From positions 224,233 through 288,232 of the forward strand of contig NZ_PQSS01000001.1 of NCBI RefSeq assembly GCF_002920535.1: a stretch of 64,000 bases of DNA, in the 5' to 3' direction. Below are positions 63,955 to 64,000 of the stretch, piece after piece; within the stretch, counting starts at the first letter, position 1; each line of letters begins with the position of its first letter. The notes beneath the pieces were generated by a model. The model saw only the letters and a list, made by a program, of their open reading frames with translations, did no database searches and was not told the DNA's origin. A program made the position numbers and the translations under genes. Origin of the DNA: Streptomyces sp. Ru71. Lineage in GTDB: Bacteria; Actinomycetota; Actinomycetes; Streptomycetales; Streptomycetaceae.

Positions 63955-64000
63955 GCCGCGATCGTACGAACGAGCACTGACAATGCTCCGAAGCGGTCAG

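Overview
The window is very GC-rich, with strong G/C at third codon positions, many GTG starts, Tat or lipoprotein export signals and a large secretome. It carries Ku, streptogrisin-type protease, RHS/YD-repeat and trypsin-STAND-WD40 genes. All of this points to a Streptomyces (or very close actinomycete) chromosome, probably a non-core region. No rRNA, tRNA, CRISPR array or insertion sequence was recognised.

Layout. 1-8.4 kb: an alpha-galactoside/alpha-glucoside uptake operon on the minus strand (GH36 alpha-galactosidase, lipoprotein binding protein, two permeases, GH13 alpha-glucosidase), facing a divergent ROK regulator and an SDR. No ATPase is encoded, so a shared one such as MsiK is likely. 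9-14 kb: a membrane Ser/Thr kinase and a secreted subtilase with an FG-GAP propeller. 14.2-18 kb: a truncated exonuclease-family remnant, an aldo/keto reductase behind a MerR-type promoter, a LysE exporter, a GNAT and a hypothetical. 18.2-29.5 kb: a 2,910-residue RHS/SpvB protein with a possible nuclease tip, then Ku, then a SUKH (immunity-fold) protein. 29.7-33.3 kb: small SnoaL, His-rich and membrane/TPR genes. 33.3-37.7 kb: two secreted enzymes sharing a C-terminal chitin-binding module (intradiol dioxygenase and streptogrisin-C-like protease) around divergent AraC and LysR regulators.

37.7-46.9 kb: HPP membrane protein, an orphan sugar-binding lipoprotein, a second IF-1 gene behind a GNAT that has its own leader peptide, a divergent AKR/ArsR pair, a PhoD-like phosphatase, and a SnoaL-MarR pair divergent from a TauE exporter. 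47-52.7 kb: two large secreted proteins. 52.8-57.6 kb: an alpha/beta hydrolase behind a second MerR-type promoter, GAPDH, a GlxA-type regulator, and an XRE regulator divergent from an NAD(P)H:quinone oxidoreductase. 57.7-62.4 kb: a two-gene conflict system, a small trypsin-co-occurring (Trypco1/CU044_2847) protein translationally coupled to a 1,437-residue trypsin-nSTAND-TM-WD40 protein. 62.7-64 kb: a methyltransferase and a hypothetical.

The strongest candidates for an unusual system are the Trypco1/trypsin-STAND-WD40 pair, the orphan RHS toxin-like gene, and the leader peptide-GNAT-IF-1 cluster. Two promoters with the 19-bp spacer typical of MerR regulation, and several exact palindromes in divergent intergenic regions, supply testable regulation.
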